From contig JAKZZE010000021.1 of the NCBI GenBank assembly GCA_024220505.1, positions 744,001 through 808,000 on the forward strand: DNA of 64,000 nucleotides, written 5' to 3'. Position numbers and translations under genes: made by a program. Source of the DNA: Rhizopus arrhizus. Lineage: Eukaryota > Mucoromycota > Mucoromycetes > Mucorales > Rhizopodaceae. Positions 61,125 to 64,000 of this stretch are shown piece after piece; position 1 is the first letter of the stretch; every line of letters begins with the position of its first letter. The notes under the pieces were generated by a model. It was not told where the DNA came from and searched no databases. It was given only the letters and a program-made list of their open reading frames with translations.

Positions 61125-62667
61125 ATGTCCGATTCAGCAAAAACTAAGCCTAATGTTATAGTAAAAAGGATAAAAAACATACATTTTCTGTATGGACTTT
61201 ATTGATATTTTATTGGCATCTTTGAGTAAAGAACTCGACTTTAGCAGGAGCAGGGGCAGGAGTTGTAGAGATATTGATTATGCAGGTTTTTATCTTTTAT
61301 AAAACAGCAATGTCATAACGTGAAAAAAATATAAACAACTTGTACATAGCCTACAGATGTTATCAAAACCAGGTTTCAGGTAACATACAAATGAATAATT
61401 CCAAAAAAAAAAAGAAAAAAGAAAAGGAGACACATGTCTGATACACACAAAAAGTCTACTAAAGCGTCAGCTCATTATAAGCAAGGTATAGCAAAAGCTT
61501 TTAGTAATGTGTTCAAGAATGAAGGATTTAGTGGTAATAGGATTAAAAAAAGCAATAAAATGTGAGCATATAATGTTTACTCTAGAGATGCAGCGTTTTA
61601 TCGAGGGACATTACCTGTTCTCTGTATAGTAGGACCAAGGATCTCGTTACAGTATATGGGTTTAGCATTTTACAAACCTATCTTTGAAAAATTAGAAGGA
61701 AAATTGATACCAGCACACAGCTCAGCTGGTTTAGCAGGTGTAAGCGCTTTATATTAAATGAACACGTTCTTTATTAATACTTCTTTAAAGATCTGTACAG
61801 GAATTACTCAAGCTGTTACTCTAGGTAGGTAGCAAATCTATTGATTTAGAAAATGGTTAACAAGTGGTATCACAGTAACACCACTGGAAATGATTAAAGT
61901 CAGACAGCAAACTGAAATGGTACAAAATCAAAAGGATAGAAAATACCATGGCTTGATCAATACCGCATCCATTATAGTTCGTCAGGAAGGGTAATGATAA
62001 TGATATGCAATAATATTTGTCTATAAAAGTTTATGCAATTATATGTAGTATTACAAAACTTTATAGTGGTCTTTTAGCCACCGTCGCACGACAATCTTGG
62101 GGTAAGATTTTTTTTTCCTCTCATTCACTACTAATGATGCTATCGTAAAGGACTCTTGGTCAAGTTCTCTGCCTATGTTGAATTAAAAGCCATGTTTCAA
62201 AGAAATTCGGGTAGTCCAGATACACCTTTGCAGCCTTGGCAGCATATGGTAAATATCATGATAAGTCTCAACTCTTTCTGCGCAGTTATTTACCCATAAA
62301 TAGTTTAGTGGAGGTATGGCCAATGTGCTTGTGGGTGTCTTAAATTCACCACCGGATGTAGTAAAAACAAGGTGAATTATTTATAATCAACGCATAAACA
62401 AGCACGAAAGGTTTAAAATGTAAAAACATAGAATGCAAGATGCAGAAAGGACTTATAAGAGCACTTGGGATTGTATAAAGACCATGGCTAAGCAAGAAGG
62501 ACTTACATCTTTCTTTCGTGGATCATGGCTTCGTATCATCCGTATTGCTCCAGGTAAAAGAATAAAACATAAATTTATCTAGTTTGCTTAACTAGTCTAC
62601 AACAGGAGGGGCTATTCAATTTGCGGTATATGAACAGTTATTGATCTTATTAAATTCAAAAAAGTAA
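61125..62667 (+). CDS. Mitochondrial carrier family protein
   Basis: Inner-membrane metabolite carrier of about 300 residues. I start at 61125: exon 61125-61160 (MSDSAKTKPNVI) joins 61232-61285 (NSTLAGAGAGVVEILIMQ) and 61350-61379 (PTDVIKTRFQ), supplying the first helix and first signature that the obvious ATG at 61434 would lack. All three Px[DE]xx[KR]x[KR] signatures are then present: PTDVIKTR, PLEMIKVR and PPDVVKTR. The matrix-helix ends are NVFKNEGF, YHGLINTASIIVRQEG and STWDCIKTMAKQEGL. Later exons join cleanly (for example QSWGLLVKFSAYVELKAMF) and the protein ends LLILLNSKK. The fourth intron (61380-61421) has an unusual A-rich acceptor region and may be placed a few bases off. Substrate is uncertain; the first repeat resembles 2-oxodicarboxylate/tricarboxylate carriers. 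Confidence 0.85.
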
Positions 62668-63481
62668 AACTTAAAGATGGTAATCACAACTGTTTTACAA
62701 TAAAATTGTGGTTATACTTTTTTCTGCTTTTTGGTTTTAAAAAGTATTATTTCATCTAACCAAACTCAAATAAAACATTAAATAGTCTTGTAGACTTAGC
62801 ATAAAAAGTTTTGTGAGAATAGTTGTTGTCGCTGCCTGCATTTAGATTATCGTTGCATGTGTTTGATTTATTCAAGATCAACCAAGGGACAATCCACATT
62901 GACATGTCTTTAAAGAGGATAAACCTTGCTTGATACACAAAAGTAAGGGAGAAAAGGAAGGGGACAAAGATGGGAAAGGAAAAGGGAGCGAATGATATTT
63001 CCTTTAGGGAAATAAAAAACCAACAATGATTTGCCCTAACGAATTTAAGTTTTATTGCACGGTAATTTAAGATTGGTTTAACAAAAAGAAAGCTTTTATT
63101 AGTTTATTCGATGCATTAAATGCTTCAGAATAAATGGGAACATGCAGAAAAAGGAGGAAGGGAGAATTAAAAGGAGTAGGGGAAACGGTACAAGTTTATG
63201 TCAAAATATTATTGTAAACAACAATAGATCCATAAAAAAGCCTATAAAATTTAGAGGGGTATGTATTAAGGTTATAAACATTATTTGTAATTAATAATAG
63301 CTTCATTTTTTTTTTAAAAAAAAAAGAGCATTTTTGATTTGAATAATGAAATTGATTTAGTATATTGACAATGTATGAAATAGGAGTGAGAGAGGCTGTA
63401 TAGGCTTTGTTCAACAAAGCGTTAAGAAACCATTCATTATTTACTATTATACGGTCCTCCTTATTCCTTTTTCTTTTTGGA
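62668..63481. other. Intergenic, no gene seen
   Basis: Contains the 3' ends of the convergent carrier (+) and Myb (-) genes. A purine-rich stretch (gggagaaaaggaaggggacaaag) near 62950 stands out, but nothing is recognised. Confidence 0.5.
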
Positions 63482-63997
63482 TTAAGGTGCTATAGTTTGA
63501 CTATGACGAATAAGACCAATATGAGTAGACCTGGCTTCACGTTCTTTCCAGCCATGGCTGTTCAAATCAAGAGCTACAGATCTCCAAGCCTGCTTGAACA
63601 ATTGCTTATGCTTTTTGATAGGTCCTAGCAAGTCGTGATCTTCATTCATATAGCGGCTTTTCTTGTGGGAAGACTTTGCACGCAAAGTCTTAAAACGACC
63701 CCAGCAGCAACCACGAGAACGATGAGGCAAGTATTTAGCCGAGATCATTGCCCAAGATAAGCCTTGTAAGTAGCCTTTTTCTAACAGGTAGTCTTCAGTA
63801 GCCGTCCATGGCGTACGGGTTTGCTGTTGAGGTTTTGTTTTGAGTTGAGGTGTAAAAGTTGTTAATACTGTATTTGATGAAGAAACTGAAGAGGCACTTG
63901 ACCAAGTCGTTATAGGTGAAGTTGGACAATAGTCAAATTCTTGCTTTTCGTATTGTTCAATCACATTAATATCGTTTAATAAATTCTTTATATCCAT
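63482..63997 (-). CDS. Small Myb/SANT-like DNA-binding protein
   Basis: Single exon of 171 residues starting MDIKNLLNDINVIEQYEKQE four bases from the window edge. A Ser/Thr-rich stretch precedes one Myb/SANT-type repeat at about 60-105 (RTPWTATEDYLLEKGYLQGL, SWAMISAKYLPHRSRGCCWG, RFKTLRAKS). The spaced tryptophans (PWTATED, LSWAMIS and the CCWGRF turn) fit the fold. A second helical region (AWRSVALDLNSHGWKER) may be a degenerate further repeat. It is probably a nuclear regulator. An upstream exon beyond the window cannot be excluded, although the ATG context is plausible. Confidence 0.7.
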   Translation of the reverse strand: MDIKNLLNDINVIEQYEKQEFDYCPTSPITTWSSASSVSSSNTVLTTFTPQLKTKPQQQTRTPWTATEDYLLEKGYLQGLSWAMISAKYLPHRSRGCCWGRFKTLRAKSSHKKSRYMNEDHDLLGPIKKHKQLFKQAWRSVALDLNSHGWKEREARSTHIGLIRHSQTIAP

Positions 63998-64000
63998 TTT

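Noticed and set aside
61434..61436. ATG at 61434 as start of the mitochondrial carrier
   Set aside because: Would remove the first transmembrane helix and first carrier signature, both of which are coded by upstream exons.
1..64000. CRISPR array or bacterial operon structures
   Set aside because: No spaced direct repeats of CRISPR type, and intron-rich genes show that this is eukaryotic nuclear DNA.

Overview
The window looks like nuclear DNA of an early-diverging fungus, most likely a Mucoromycota/Mucorales species. The evidence is strongly AT-rich intergenic DNA, many short (about 45-80 bp) GT...AG introns, fungal protein families (ataxin-2/Pbp1, Zn2Cys6 factor with a fungal-specific domain, Get2, Abp2, Mug70-like CBS-PB1, DHA2 transporter), and decayed DIRS-like, non-LTR and Tc1/mariner elements. 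The genus cannot be fixed from the sequence alone. I reconstructed 22 protein genes. Exon joins were made by eye from splice sites and family alignments, so they are models rather than transcript evidence.

Layout. 0-1.3 kb: secreted LysM protein (-). 3.5-7.5 kb: ataxin-2 homologue (-), divergent from mitochondrial ribosomal protein bL19m (+). 7.6-10.4 kb: vacuolar M28 membrane protease (-). 10.5-15.7 kb: graveyard of retroelement pieces (DIRS-like 5' and 3' parts, non-LTR pieces) plus one copy of a dispersed repeat. 15.7-18 kb: gene-free stretch with a T42G8 tract. 18.1-25 kb: Rho GTPase (+), SIP5-like RING protein (-), CBS-PB1 protein (+), Zn2Cys6 factor (-). 25-28.3 kb: no gene seen. 28.3-36.6 kb: wax-synthase-like acyltransferase (+), Eaf3/MRG15 (+), cytosolic leucyl-tRNA synthetase (-), Swi3/Rsc8 (-). 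36.8-38.2 kb: dead Tc1/mariner transposase (-). 38.6-40.9 kb: INTS13/Asunder homologue (-), followed by a 1.07-kb element with inverted repeats. 42.5-48.5 kb: FGE-sulfatase-domain protein (+), single-domain trehalose-6-phosphate phosphatase (-), DHA2 transporter (-). 48.5-52.4 kb: mostly empty, with the second copy of the dispersed repeat. 52.4-64 kb: PAS protein (+), Get2 (+), MCH1-like MFS transporter (-), Abp2-like DNA-binding protein (+), mitochondrial carrier (+), small Myb/SANT protein (-).

There is no operon-like pathway cluster; neighbours are functionally unrelated housekeeping and regulatory genes. Several genes are packed tail-to-tail with very small 3' gaps (4, 27, 67, 88, 116 and 124 bp between stop codons), so their 3' UTRs probably overlap. 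The observations most worth following are the INTS13 homologue in a fungus, the FGE-like protein that has lost the catalytic cysteines and is fused to a barrel-like region, the LysM protein with a tandem Lys/Thr linker, the dispersed ~390-bp repeat family, and the inverted-repeat element just upstream of INTS13.
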